Source: JBKPHS01 sp046729975 (GTDB taxonomy: Bacteria; Actinomycetota; Thermoleophilia; Solirubrobacterales; Thermoleophilaceae). From it: a DNA stretch of 29,595 bases. Below are positions 1 to 8,139 of the stretch, in pieces; position 1 is the stretch's first letter, and each line of letters begins with the position of its first letter. The stretch is from NCBI GenBank assembly GCA_046729975.1, contig JBKPHS010000147.1, positions 1 to 29,595 on the forward strand, written 5' to 3'. The notes beneath the pieces were generated by a model. The model did not search any database. It was not told where the DNA came from and saw only the letters and a list, made by a program, of their open reading frames with translations. The position numbers and the translations under genes were made by a program.

Positions 1-1
1 C

Positions 2-46
2 TTCTGCATCAACTCCTGCGCGCTCGACCTCGAGTCGCGCGGCTGA
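2..46 (+). CDS. C-terminal end of an unidentified protein (partial, truncated by window start)
   Basis: The first bases read as an open frame from position 2 to a TGA at 44-46, giving the 14-residue tail FCINSCALDLESRG. Every codon in it ends in G or C, which matches the codon use of the real genes in this window and supports a coding tail, not chance. The frame converges on the minus-strand gene that ends at 74. Fourteen residues are too few to assign a family; the two cysteines are the only notable feature. Confidence 0.35.
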   Translation, partial: FCINSCALDLESRG

Positions 47-73
47 CCCGACTCTGCTCCCGGGAGGCTCTCG

Positions 74-1069
74 CTAGCCGTCCGGGAAGGGCTGGATCCG
101 GATCCCGTGGTCGCGCTCGCGCATCCCGAGCTCGTAGGCGGCGCCGCCGCGCAGCTCGAGCGTGAGCGGACTCTCCCCCGTGCGCTCGACGCTCAGGGTC
201 ATGTCGGCGATCGAGCAGTTGACCGTGTTGTGCTCGGAGCCGTCGGGGTCCGCGTAGACCCAGCCGACCAGGTTGCGGCGGTCCGCGCGAATACTTCCGT
301 GCACCGTCAGGGTCTTACCCGGTAGCGCGAAGTCGCAGCGGTCGGGCTTCTCGCGCACCTCGGTCGATCGCGCCCGCTCGATGCCGCCGAGGCGGTGGCG
401 CACGCCGTCGATCGACAGCACGCCGTTGCCGATCCACGGTGTGGTCCATGGCCCGAGCTTGACGCGACCGAACGCCGCGTCGAACCACGCCTCGGGGGCG
501 CCCTCGAACGCCGCCCCGTGCGTCCAGATCCAGCGCTCGGCGTGTTGGGCGCCCCAGTTGTGGCCCACCATCCCCGGCCAGCCGTCGAGCTCGAGCTCCC
601 GCCCGCCGGCGCTGACGCGGCCGCGGAAGCGCGCCGCCGGGTGGGGGCTCAGCAGCTTGGTGCGCGGAACGGACGCCCGGTACATCCAGTCGCGCGGGAG
701 GTGACAGAAGGCGGGCTCGGCGCCGTCGAACTCGAGCTCCCAGGAGGCGTCGAGCCGATCGCTCGGCGCGGAGCCGGTCACGCGCCCGGGCTCGAAGCGG
801 CTGCCGCCGACGTGGACGTACTCGCTCGGCCCCGTGCCGAGCTCCGCCGGCGGCAGAGTGACCTTCGAGGCGAGCGGGTCTGGCGCCGCGGCGTCGAAGA
901 GCGTGAACCAGACCGACCCTGCCGCTTCCTGGCCCGGGCGCTTATGCACCGTGTAGCGGATCCAGACGGCAACGGGCTCCGAGGGGTGGGTCGCCTTGAG
1001 GTAGAAGCTCTCGTAGTGGCCCGCGCCGCGCTCGACGCTCGGGAAGCGGGGCTCGGTCGCGCGCTCCAC
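74..1069 (-). CDS. CrtC/AttH-like lipocalin-fold protein (hydroxyneurosporene synthase / tocopherol cyclase-type)
   Basis: A 331-residue protein from a GTG start at 1069. The open frame runs upstream to 1495, but that part is antisense to the clear SDR gene and reads as low-quality Gly/Ala/Glu-rich sequence, so I cut it at the GTG, where family-like sequence begins. Visible blocks are a central GHNWG motif followed by ERWIW and THG, then an aromatic-rich stretch (GPWTTPWIGNG) and several beta-strand-like segments. This pattern fits the two-domain lipocalin-like proteins related to carotenoid 1,2-hydratase CrtC, AttH and tocopherol cyclase. No signal peptide is evident. The substrate cannot be told; no carotenoid genes are nearby. 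It is divergent from the SDR gene, with about 36 bp between starts, so the two may share a promoter region and a lipid or isoprenoid substrate (inference). Confidence 0.6.
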   Translation of the reverse strand: MERATEPRFPSVERGAGHYESFYLKATHPSEPVAVWIRYTVHKRPGQEAAGSVWFTLFDAAAPDPLASKVTLPPAELGTGPSEYVHVGGSRFEPGRVTGSAPSDRLDASWELEFDGAEPAFCHLPRDWMYRASVPRTKLLSPHPAARFRGRVSAGGRELELDGWPGMVGHNWGAQHAERWIWTHGAAFEGAPEAWFDAAFGRVKLGPWTTPWIGNGVLSIDGVRHRLGGIERARSTEVREKPDRCDFALPGKTLTVHGSIRADRRNLVGWVYADPDGSEHNTVNCSIADMTLSVERTGESPLTLELRGGAAYELGMRERDHGIRIQPFPDG

Positions 1070-1105
1070 GGCCGGAGCGTATCCAGCGGCTGGTACAAAG
1101 CGCGG

Positions 1106-1801
1106 GTGCCGGTCATGGTGATCACCGGGGCGAGCAGCGGCATCGGCGCCGCCACCGCCCGCCTCGCCGTCGAGTCCGGCTGGCAGACGGTGCTCGGCGC
1201 CCGCTCGGAGGAGAGGCTCGCCGCCCTCGTCGACGAGCTCGGCGGCGGGTCGCTCGCGGTCGCCCGGCGCTGCGACGTGAGGGACTGGGACGACCAGCAG
1301 GCTCTCGTGCGCACCGCCCTCGAGCGCTTCGGAGGGATGGACGCGTACTTCGCCAACGCCGGCTCCGGCATGAAGCGCGGCTTCCTCGAGTCGACGCCCG
1401 AGGAGTGGCACGAGCTGGTCGACACCAACGTCCTGGGCGTCGCCTTCTCGATCCGCGCCGCCCTCCCCCACTTCCGCGACACGGGCCGCGGCCACTACCT
1501 CCTCACGAGCTCGGTCGCCGGCCGGCGCGCCCTACCGGGCTCGCTCTACTCGGCCACCAAGTTCGCGGTTACCGCCATGGGCGAGGCGCTGAGGCAGGAG
1601 CTGCGCCAGTCCGGCGACGGCAACGAGGTGCGCGTGACCCTGATCGAGCCGGGCATGGTGGACACGCCGTTCTTCGACAGCCCGGTGAGCGACGCGCTCG
1701 AGTCCGAGGATGTAGCTCGCGCGGTGATGTACGCGGTCTCTCAGCCGCCGCACGTGGACGTCAACGAGATCCTCGTCCGGCCCGTGCGGCAATCGGGCTG
1801 A
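1106..1801 (+). CDS. Short-chain dehydrogenase/reductase (SDR), classical type
   Basis: A 231-residue protein if translation starts at GTG 1106; ATG 1115 would give 228 residues and is equally plausible because neither has a strong ribosome binding site. The classical SDR signatures are all present: the Rossmann dinucleotide-binding motif TGASSGIG (residues 7-14), NAG (84-86), the catalytic Ser in the SS of LLTSSVAG (135-136), and the YxxxK pair (Tyr148, Lys152). The family catalyses NAD(P)-dependent oxidation or reduction of alcohols and ketones in the cytoplasm. The substrate is not predictable from sequence. It is divergent from the CrtC/AttH-like gene and converges on the MMPL exporter with only one base between stops. 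Confidence 0.9.
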   Translation: MPVMVITGASSGIGAATARLAVESGWQTVLGARSEERLAALVDELGGGSLAVARRCDVRDWDDQQALVRTALERFGGMDAYFANAGSGMKRGFLESTPEEWHELVDTNVLGVAFSIRAALPHFRDTGRGHYLLTSSVAGRRALPGSLYSATKFAVTAMGEALRQELRQSGDGNEVRVTLIEPGMVDTPFFDSPVSDALESEDVARAVMYAVSQPPHVDVNEILVRPVRQSG

Positions 1802-1802
1802 T

Positions 1803-4040
1803 CTAGCCGTGCCCGCCGCCCATGGGCGCGGCGGGCTCGGGCTGCTCGGCGCGGGCCGGCCGCAGGCGCAGCACGCGCGCGACTCGCGCCGGCAGGTACC
1901 AGTTCCAGTCGCCGATGAGCTTCATCGTCGCGGGCACCAGGATCGCGCGGACGACCGTCGCGTCGAGGATGATCGCCGCCGATAGCCCGAGGCCGAACAT
2001 CTGAAGTCCGACGAAGCTGCCGAACGTGAACCCCGAGAAGGCCGCCACCATGATCACCGCGGCGGCCGTGATGATCCGGCCGGTGTGCTCGAGGCCGCGG
2101 GCCACGGCCTCCTCGTTGTTGTGGCGCTTGTCCCACTCCTCCCGCATGCGGGAGAGCAGGAAGACCTCGTAGTCCATCGAGAGGCCGAACAGCATCGCGA
2201 ACAGGAAGATCGGGATCCACGCCTCCACCTGGGGCGATTTGTCGAGCCCGAGGGCGTCGCCCCAGCCCTCCTGGAACGCGAGCACCAGCACCCCGTACGT
2301 GGCGCTGACCGACAGCAAGTTCATGAACACCGCCTTGATCGGCAGGAAGATCGAGCGGAAGGCGCGCAGCAGGAGCAGATAGCTGAGTACGAGCACCGCG
2401 GCGACAAGCCATGGGAACGCGGAGTACGCGGTGTCGATGAAGTCGACGCCGAACGCCGCGCCGCCGGTCACGAAGACCGGCGTCGACACGAACGCCTCCG
2501 GCACGTAAACGTCTCGGATCCGGTCCACCAGGTCGGTGGCCGGGTCAGTGCCGACGTCGCTGCGCCCGGCGGCCCGGATCTGCACGTAGCGTCCCGTAGG
2601 GTCGACGAGGTTCGCCCTGACCGCCCGCCGGCGAGTGGCTGGGTCGGGCGGGGCCGTGCTAACGAGCTCGGCCGGCGCCTGCACGGTGGCGCTGTCTACC
2701 TCGGGGTCGCCCTGAAGTGCGGACGTAAGCTCGCGCTGCGCGTCGATCGAGCGCGGGCGCCAGGCTCCGTTGGGGCGCCCGGTGTCGACCACAATCTCAT
2801 TGGGCGCCAGCGCGCCGGCTCCTACCGCGCTCCGGAGCAGCGCGAATCCACGAGTCGCCTCGGTTGTGAGCGGCACGCCGCGGTTGTCGCCGCCGGTCAG
2901 GTGGAGGTTGATGGCCGGGTAGGCGAGCGCGAGCATCGCGCCACCCGCGACGATGAGGTACGGGACCGGGCGTCGCATGATCGAGTGGGCGAGCGTGCCC
3001 CAGAACCCACCCTCGGCGCGCGCCCGTCTCTGAAGCACGCTGCGAGGGACGACGCGGAAGCGGTTGACCTTCCTGCCCATCACCGCGAGAAGCGCGGGCA
3101 GGAACGTGGCGGCTGCCGCTATCGAGACGAGCGGCACGAGCAGGCCGCCGATGCCCATCGAGCGCATGAACGGAAGCGGCATGAAGACGAGCAGCGCCAG
3201 CCCGACGGCGACGGTCAGACCGGAGAAGATCGTCGCGCGTCCTGCCGTGCGCATCGTCCGCGCGAGCGCCTCGTGCGGGTGGTCGTGGCGCTCGAGCTCC
3301 TCGCGGTAGCGGAACACCACGAGCATCGAGTAGTCGATCGCGATGGCGAACCCGATCAGCGTGACGATGTTGGTCACGTAGATCGCCATCTCCATGAAGT
3401 GGGCGACGATCCATACGATCCCTAGCGTCGTCGGGATCGACACCAGGGCGAACAGCAGCGGCACGGAGACCGCGGCGAGCGTCCCCAGCATGAACAGAAG
3501 GACGAGCAGCGCTATCGGCACCGCGATGGACTCCCCCCTGGCGAGGTCCTCGTTGTAGATCGGCTCGGTGTCATGCTCGATCGCCGCCGGCCCGGTCAGG
3601 TACGTCCTCGCCCCCTCGAGCCGTCCGACCTCCTTCCGCATCTCGTCGGTGCGATTGGCAGCGTCCGCGAACTCGAGGTCCGTGGTGACGGACGCGAACA
3701 GCAGATTGGGGCCCGCCTGCCGCACGGGACCCGCCTTGCCGCCGCTCACCTCCTCGGCGGCGCGATCTGCGGCACCTTGGGCGGAGCGAATGAACCGGGG
3801 GTCCTTCAAGAGCTCGGGATCACGAGGCCGCACCACGAGCGTGAATGCGTCGCCGCGCGCGCCGAAGTGCTCCTCCAGCAGGTCGAGGCCCTTCTCGGCC
3901 TCGGAACCCGGGACGCTGAAGCGGTTCGTCAGCAGATCGCCGAGCCCGGCGGCGGCGGCGCTCCCGGTCACGAAGAGGGCGACCCATCCGGCCAGGATCG
4001 CCTTGCGGTGTCTGATGACCATGAGCGTCCAGCGCCTCAT
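1803..4040 (-). CDS. MMPL/RND-superfamily membrane exporter
   Basis: A 745-residue polytopic inner-membrane protein starting at ATG 4040, with AAGGTGAG just upstream as ribosome binding site. The architecture is the MMPL one: TM1 near residues 15-35, a large extracytoplasmic loop, five or six helices, then a second copy of the same layout. The duplicated family motifs are visible as AIDYSMLVVFRYREE in the first half and LSMDYEVFLLSRMREEW in the second, each with the Asp-Tyr pair associated with proton relay. Known family members export lipids, siderophores or drugs using proton motive force. Length is typical of the shorter actinobacterial MmpL-like proteins. No adaptor or TetR regulator lies beside it, so the cargo is unknown. 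A DAATVVRAI-like stretch near the end is normal for the family. Confidence 0.93.
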   Translation of the reverse strand: MRRWTLMVIRHRKAILAGWVALFVTGSAAAAGLGDLLTNRFSVPGSEAEKGLDLLEEHFGARGDAFTLVVRPRDPELLKDPRFIRSAQGAADRAAEEVSGGKAGPVRQAGPNLLFASVTTDLEFADAANRTDEMRKEVGRLEGARTYLTGPAAIEHDTEPIYNEDLARGESIAVPIALLVLLFMLGTLAAVSVPLLFALVSIPTTLGIVWIVAHFMEMAIYVTNIVTLIGFAIAIDYSMLVVFRYREELERHDHPHEALARTMRTAGRATIFSGLTVAVGLALLVFMPLPFMRSMGIGGLLVPLVSIAAAATFLPALLAVMGRKVNRFRVVPRSVLQRRARAEGGFWGTLAHSIMRRPVPYLIVAGGAMLALAYPAINLHLTGGDNRGVPLTTEATRGFALLRSAVGAGALAPNEIVVDTGRPNGAWRPRSIDAQRELTSALQGDPEVDSATVQAPAELVSTAPPDPATRRRAVRANLVDPTGRYVQIRAAGRSDVGTDPATDLVDRIRDVYVPEAFVSTPVFVTGGAAFGVDFIDTAYSAFPWLVAAVLVLSYLLLLRAFRSIFLPIKAVFMNLLSVSATYGVLVLAFQEGWGDALGLDKSPQVEAWIPIFLFAMLFGLSMDYEVFLLSRMREEWDKRHNNEEAVARGLEHTGRIITAAAVIMVAAFSGFTFGSFVGLQMFGLGLSAAIILDATVVRAILVPATMKLIGDWNWYLPARVARVLRLRPARAEQPEPAAPMGGGHG

Positions 4041-4110
4041 GTCTCACCTTCGCTCGCCGACGAGTCCACCGCAGACCCTACCGGTGTAGGCCCGTCGGGC
4101 GGGGTTGCGG

Positions 4111-4509
4111 CTACCCCTGCAGTCCGGCGGCTTCTAGTGCCTCGGACCAGTCGGCGAAGTACTCGATGCGGACCATCACTCCATCGCGGAACGTCACGAC
4201 CTGGTGGTACAGCTCCTCGTCGATCACCGCCCCGCTTCCCTTGCCTCGCCCGTAGTGACGAAGCCTGGTCGCCACCCGGTCACCGGCGTCGATGAACTCC
4301 TGCGGCTGCAGCCTCAACTCCTCCATCGTCTCGTCGATCCCCTCCCAGAAGCGCTTGACCTCGTCGGGTCCCTCGCACGAGTCCGAGCTTTGGCGCGCCG
4401 GCAGAACCCACTCGACCTCGGGATCGAAGTCCGCGACGGCTGCATCGAAGTCACGCCGGTTGTAGGCCTCGATGAAAGCGCGGGCTTTGTCGACGTTCTC
4501 CTGCGACAT
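4111..4509 (-). CDS. SnoaL-like / NTF2-fold protein
   Basis: A 132-residue protein beginning MSQENVDKARAFIEAYNRRD, the typical first helix of the SnoaL-like fold, followed by DFDPEVEWVLP and, near the C-terminus, VVTFRDGVMVRIEYFADWSEALEAAGL, which matches the conserved end of this family. Members fold as a small alpha+beta barrel; some are polyketide cyclases or isomerases but most have no known substrate. It is divergent from dinB (43 bp between starts) and lies 70 bp upstream of the MMPL gene on the same strand, so cotranscription with the exporter is possible. Confidence 0.8.
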   Translation of the reverse strand: MSQENVDKARAFIEAYNRRDFDAAVADFDPEVEWVLPARQSSDSCEGPDEVKRFWEGIDETMEELRLQPQEFIDAGDRVATRLRHYGRGKGSGAVIDEELYHQVVTFRDGVMVRIEYFADWSEALEAAGLQG

Positions 4510-4552
4510 CGCGCGGCCAGTATCCCGCCGCAGGGGTCCGTATGGTGCCCTC

Positions 4553-5638
4553 GTGCAGTTCGACGACTGGCCGCGCGTCTACGCCCACGTGGACATGGAT
4601 GCCTTCTACGTGAGCGTCGAGCTCCAGCGCCGGCCCGAGCTGTGCGGCAGGCCCGTGGTGGTCGCGGGCACCGGTTTGCGGGCTGTCGTCACGACGGCGA
4701 GCTACGAGGCGCGCCGCTTCGGGGTCTTCTCCGCCACGCCGGCGGAGCGCGCTCGCCGACTGTGCCCGGAGGCCGTGTTCATCCCGCCCGACTTCGAGCT
4801 CTACCGGGCGCGTTCGCGTGAGGTGATGGCTGTGCTGCGGGAGCACGTCGAGCGGGTCGAGGTGGTCGGCCTGGACGAGGCCTACCTCGACCTCACCGGG
4901 CTCGAGCGCCCGCGAGCCGCAGCCCGCCGCCTCCAGGCAGGCGTGCGTGAGCGCACCGGGCTCGGCTGCTCGATCGGGATCGGGCCGAGCAAGCTGGTCG
5001 CGAAGGTGGCGTCGGACGCCGAGAAGCCGACGGGCTTCGTGGTCCTGAGCCGCGAGCAGGCGCGCGAGCGCTTCGGGGATCGCTCTCCGGCCCTCGTGCC
5101 TGGCATCGGGCCGAAGACCGTGGCGCGGCTCGAGCGTCAGGGCGTGACGACGCTCCGCGCGCTCGCGGAGCTGCCGGAGGCTGTCCTGGTTGAGATGTTC
5201 GGCCGGCGCCTCGGCCCGCACCTCGCGGCGCTGGCGCGCTTCGAGGACGACCGCGGGATCGAGACCGTCCGGGTGGCGAAGTCGGAGTCGCGCGAGACGA
5301 CCTTCGAGCGCGACCTGCGCGAGCTCGACGCGATGGTGTCCGCGCTCGACGGGCTCGCCGCCGACCTCTGCGAGGCACTCGCGCGCGAGCGCGCAAGCGG
5401 CCGCACGATCGGCATCAAGGTGCGGCTCGACGACTTCTCGACCCACACCCGGGCACGCACCATCGACGAGCCCACGAACGACCCCGACACGGTTAGGAGG
5501 CTCGCCGTCGGCCTCCTGCGGGAATTCGATCCCCCGCGCCCCGTCCGCCTGCTGGGCGTCCGGGTCGCGGGGCTCGACCGGCCCGTCGAGCGACCCCCGT
5601 CAGGGGCGCCCGCGGGCCAGATGGAGCTGGCGCTCTAG
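4553..5638 (+). CDS. dinB: DNA polymerase IV (Y-family translesion polymerase)
   Basis: A 361-residue protein from GTG 4553. The frame extends upstream, but only this start gives the usual N-terminus, with HVDMDAFYVSVE at residues 12-23. Catalytic acidic residues are visible as Asp14 in that motif and Asp108-Glu109 in VVGLDEAYLDL. The GIGPSKLVAKVASD and PGIGPKTVARLERQG blocks mark the palm and the helix-hairpin-helix thumb region, followed by a little-finger domain. The protein ends in QMELAL, a good match to the sliding-clamp-binding motif QxxLxL found at Pol IV C-termini, so clamp recruitment is expected. It performs error-prone bypass of damaged DNA. No LexA-type operator was recognised upstream. 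Its TAG stop shares the CTAG tetramer with the convergent gene. Confidence 0.95.
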   Translation: MQFDDWPRVYAHVDMDAFYVSVELQRRPELCGRPVVVAGTGLRAVVTTASYEARRFGVFSATPAERARRLCPEAVFIPPDFELYRARSREVMAVLREHVERVEVVGLDEAYLDLTGLERPRAAARRLQAGVRERTGLGCSIGIGPSKLVAKVASDAEKPTGFVVLSREQARERFGDRSPALVPGIGPKTVARLERQGVTTLRALAELPEAVLVEMFGRRLGPHLAALARFEDDRGIETVRVAKSESRETTFERDLRELDAMVSALDGLAADLCEALARERASGRTIGIKVRLDDFSTHTRARTIDEPTNDPDTVRRLAVGLLREFDPPRPVRLLGVRVAGLDRPVERPPSGAPAGQMELAL

Positions 5639-6339
5639 CGAGTCGTCCAGACCGTGCCGGTCGACGGAAAGCGAAGTCGCAGCTTCGTCGCCCCGGTCAG
5701 GTCCCACTCGCGGCCGCCCACGAACGGGCCGCGGTCGATCACCGGCACGGTGACCGAGCGTCCCCGGTAGCGGAACGTCACGCGCGTCCCGCAAGGGAGG
5801 CTCCTGTGAGCGACGCCCAGGGTGCCGGCGCCGAGACGGCCGCCGCAGGCCGTGCGGCCACCATAGAAGCCCGGCCCGTACCACGAGGCGTGGCTCGAGC
5901 GGTACACGTTCACCGGCGTTCGCGTGCGTCGCAACGCGGCGCGCAGGCTCGCTCGGCTCGCCGCCTGGGCCGCGGGCGCTCGCATCCGAACGCGCAGGCT
6001 GTAACGCCCGACGCCGCGCGGCCGCCAGGCGGCGGAGAAGCGGCCGCCGCTCCCGGTGCGGGCGCGGTCGACGGTCTTCCAGCCCCGGCGCCCTCGGAGC
6101 TGTAGCGACACCGTACGGCCGCCGGCGCGCGACGCGATCACGCCGCGTACCTTCACGAGCTGGCCGGAGAGCACGTGCCGCTTGGCGCCGGTCACGCGCA
6201 GGCTCGTCGCGCTGTCGGGTCCAGCGGGAGGCGTCTGGGCCGCCGCCCACGCGGCCGAGCCGGTAGCTATTGCAAGCACGGACGCGGGCAGCGCAAGCAT
6301 GCGCAGGCCCCATCCGCGCACAGGAATGTGCGCCTTCAA
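5635..6339 (-). CDS. Secreted RlpA-like double-psi beta-barrel protein
   Basis: A 234-residue protein from TTG 6339; the purine-rich AAAGGAAAGGA lies about eight bases upstream, which favours this start over ATG 6300. The N-terminus is a signal peptide (Lys2, Arg8, Arg13, then a hydrophobic core to an AWAAA cleavage region near 30-34). Residues about 45-120 look like an Ig-like beta domain. Residues about 149-225 are the RlpA/expansin-type double-psi beta barrel: ASWYGPGF, HRSLPCGTRV and the VIDRGPF block with its conserved Asp202, plus two Cys (165, 183) that could form a disulfide. RlpA-family proteins act on peptidoglycan, some as lytic transglycosylases. The leader carries a c-di-AMP riboswitch, which fits a cell-wall remodelling role. 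Its stop overlaps the dinB stop in opposite orientation. Confidence 0.88.
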   Translation of the reverse strand: MKAHIPVRGWGLRMLALPASVLAIATGSAAWAAAQTPPAGPDSATSLRVTGAKRHVLSGQLVKVRGVIASRAGGRTVSLQLRGRRGWKTVDRARTGSGGRFSAAWRPRGVGRYSLRVRMRAPAAQAASRASLRAALRRTRTPVNVYRSSHASWYGPGFYGGRTACGGRLGAGTLGVAHRSLPCGTRVTFRYRGRSVTVPVIDRGPFVGGREWDLTGATKLRLRFPSTGTVWTTR

Positions 6340-6351
6340 AAGGGGTCCTTT

Positions 6352-6545
6352 CCTTTCCCGGCCGGCCTACGGAGTTAGCTGACGGGCTCGCGCGCCAAAG
6401 CCATCCTCGACATGCGCGCTACGGCCGGATCACCGGCCGATTCGCCCCCGCCACGGCGGACTTACCGCCGCGGCAACTGGTTCCCCCGCCCATCCGCGAA
6501 CTTCAGCGGACGGCTCGGCGAGCCGAATCGAACAACCGTTCGGAC
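6352..6545 (-). promoter_or_regulatory. Cyclic di-AMP riboswitch (ydaO/yuaA class) in the leader of the RlpA-like gene
   Basis: Read on the minus strand, the leader contains the conserved blocks of this class in the right order: CCGCTGAAGTTCGCGG (6509-6494), GCGGGGGAACCAGTTGCC (about 6489-6472), GGGGGCGAATCGG (6449-6437), and near the 3' end CCCGTCAGCTAACTCCGTAG (6386-6367), followed by GGAAAGGAAAGGA as ribosome binding site. A short GC hairpin lies at the 5' side (6525-6511). The ydaO class binds c-di-AMP and in Actinobacteria commonly precedes genes for cell-wall hydrolases and Rpf- or RlpA-like proteins, usually switching expression off at high ligand. The boundaries are approximate; I could not fold the RNA and see no clear intrinsic terminator. 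The rest of 6546-6609 holds nothing I recognise beyond room for divergent promoters. Confidence 0.88.
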
Positions 6546-6609
6546 CATACCCCGGGATGTCGGCTCAAGCGTGATCTCCGTCACTGAGCGGGCCGCGTAG
6601 AGTAGGCGC

Positions 6610-8082
6610 GTGAGCGCTGAGCGGCTCACCGGGCTGGACGCCTCGTTCCTTCACCTCGAGGACGCCGGAACGGCGCACATGCACGTGGCCGCGGTGATGC
6701 TCTTCGAGGGCGAGCCGCCGGCCTACGACGAGCTGCTCGAGGCGATCGAGCGCCGGCTGCACCTGGTGCCTCGCTACCGCCAGCGGCTCGCGTTCGTGCC
6801 CTTGGGCCAGGGACGGCCGCGCTGGGTCGACGATCCCCACTTCAACCTCCGGTACCACGTGCGCCAGACCGCCCTGCCGCCGCCCGGGAGCGAGGATCAG
6901 CTGCGCGCGCTCGCCGGCCGCGTGTTCTCACAGCGGCTCGACCGCGACAAGCCGCTCTGGGAGCTCTGGCTCGTAGAAGGCCTCTCGGACGGCCGCTTCG
7001 CCATGCTCAGCAAGACCCACCATGCGCTCGTGGACGGCATATCGGGGGTGGACATCGCGACCGTCCTGTTCGACGCCTCTCCCGAGCCGCCACCCGCCCA
7101 GCTGGACGATGCCCGCTGGCTGCCGCGGCCGCTGCCGTCGGGAACCGAACTGCTGGCCGAGGCCCTCGTCGAGCGCATCACCGTGCCCGCCGAGATCGCC
7201 CGCTCCGTCCGGTCCCTGTTCCGCGGTCCGACACAGGTGCTGGGCGGGGCGCGCGACGCGCTTGCGGGGCTCGGCGGGCTGGCATGGGCGGGCCTCGGCG
7301 CGGTGCGTCCCTCTCCCTACAACACCCGCATCGGGCCGCACCGCCGCTTCGCCTGGGTACGCGCTCGACTGGACGACGTGAAGGCGATCAAGAACGAGCT
7401 CGGCGGGACGGTCAACGACGTCATGCTCGCCACGGTGGCGGGCGCGCTGCGGCGTCATATGCAGAGCCGGGGCGTCGACCTCACGGATCGCGAGCTGCGC
7501 GCGATGGTCCCGGTCAGCGTGCGCAGCGAGGACGAGCGGGGGCACCTCGGGAACCGGGTGGCCGCGATGATGGCTCCGCTCCCCGTCGCCCTGGCCGACC
7601 CCAGGGCTCGCTTCGACGCGATCCGCCTCTCGATGGCCGGCATCAAGGAGAGCCGCCAGGCGGTGGGCGCGCAGGCGCTCACGAGCCTCGCCGGCTTCGC
7701 GCCTCCGACGGTGATGAGCCAGGCCGCTCGGCTCTTCTCGCAGCAGCGCTTCTTCAACCTGGTCGTGACCAACGTGCCCGGGCCCCAGTACCCGCTCTAC
7801 CTGCTGGGCCGGCGGCTGTCCGACGTCTTCCCGATGGTCCCGCTCGCAAGCGGACAGGGCCTAGGCGTCGCGATCATGAGCTACGACGGCCGCATCAACT
7901 TCGGGCTGGTCGGCGACTTCGACGCCCTGCCCGATCTCGATGAGCTGGCAGCCGACTTCGAGGTCTCGCTCGCCGAGCTCGCCGAGCTCGCGGGCGTGAA
8001 GCTCGAGCGGCCCGGCTTCCGGACGGGACCCGCGCGGCGGCCGGCCGACAGCGCCGTCGGCGCGATCAAAGGGTCTCCGTAA
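6610..8082 (+). CDS. WS/DGAT wax ester synthase / diacylglycerol O-acyltransferase
   Basis: A 490-residue protein from GTG 6610, the usual length for this family. The N-terminus (LTGLDASFLHLE) is characteristic. The catalytic HHxxxDG motif is present as HHALVDG at residues 137-143, preceded by the conserved DKPLWELW (113-120). The later NDVMLA and NVPGP motifs of the C-terminal half are also present. These enzymes transfer acyl groups from acyl-CoA to diacylglycerol or long-chain alcohols, making triacylglycerol or wax ester stores, and associate with the membrane and lipid droplets. The start is about 65 bp from the end of the divergent riboswitch. A YbaK-like gene follows after 57 bp. Confidence 0.94.
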   Translation: MSAERLTGLDASFLHLEDAGTAHMHVAAVMLFEGEPPAYDELLEAIERRLHLVPRYRQRLAFVPLGQGRPRWVDDPHFNLRYHVRQTALPPPGSEDQLRALAGRVFSQRLDRDKPLWELWLVEGLSDGRFAMLSKTHHALVDGISGVDIATVLFDASPEPPPAQLDDARWLPRPLPSGTELLAEALVERITVPAEIARSVRSLFRGPTQVLGGARDALAGLGGLAWAGLGAVRPSPYNTRIGPHRRFAWVRARLDDVKAIKNELGGTVNDVMLATVAGALRRHMQSRGVDLTDRELRAMVPVSVRSEDERGHLGNRVAAMMAPLPVALADPRARFDAIRLSMAGIKESRQAVGAQALTSLAGFAPPTVMSQAARLFSQQRFFNLVVTNVPGPQYPLYLLGRRLSDVFPMVPLASGQGLGVAIMSYDGRINFGLVGDFDALPDLDELAADFEVSLAELAELAGVKLERPGFRTGPARRPADSAVGAIKGSP

Positions 8083-8139
8083 AAGGGCCGACTATCCTGC
8101 CTTTTAGGCCGGACCTCAGGCTGCCGACAAGGGACTCAG

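Noticed and set aside
1070..1495. N-terminal extension of the CrtC/AttH-like gene
   Set aside because: It lies entirely antisense to the SDR catalytic core and has Gly/Ala/Glu-rich shadow composition; the GTG at 1069 is the better start.
2085..3425. 446-residue plus-strand open frame opposite the MMPL exporter
   Set aside because: It is antisense to clear MMPL transmembrane segments. The translated product is a charged, low-complexity sequence with no domain.
8080..8106. TAAAAGG/CCTTTTA inverted repeat as terminator of the WS/DGAT gene
   Set aside because: Arms of only seven AT-rich bases with a 13-base loop and no U-run; too weak to call as a terminator.
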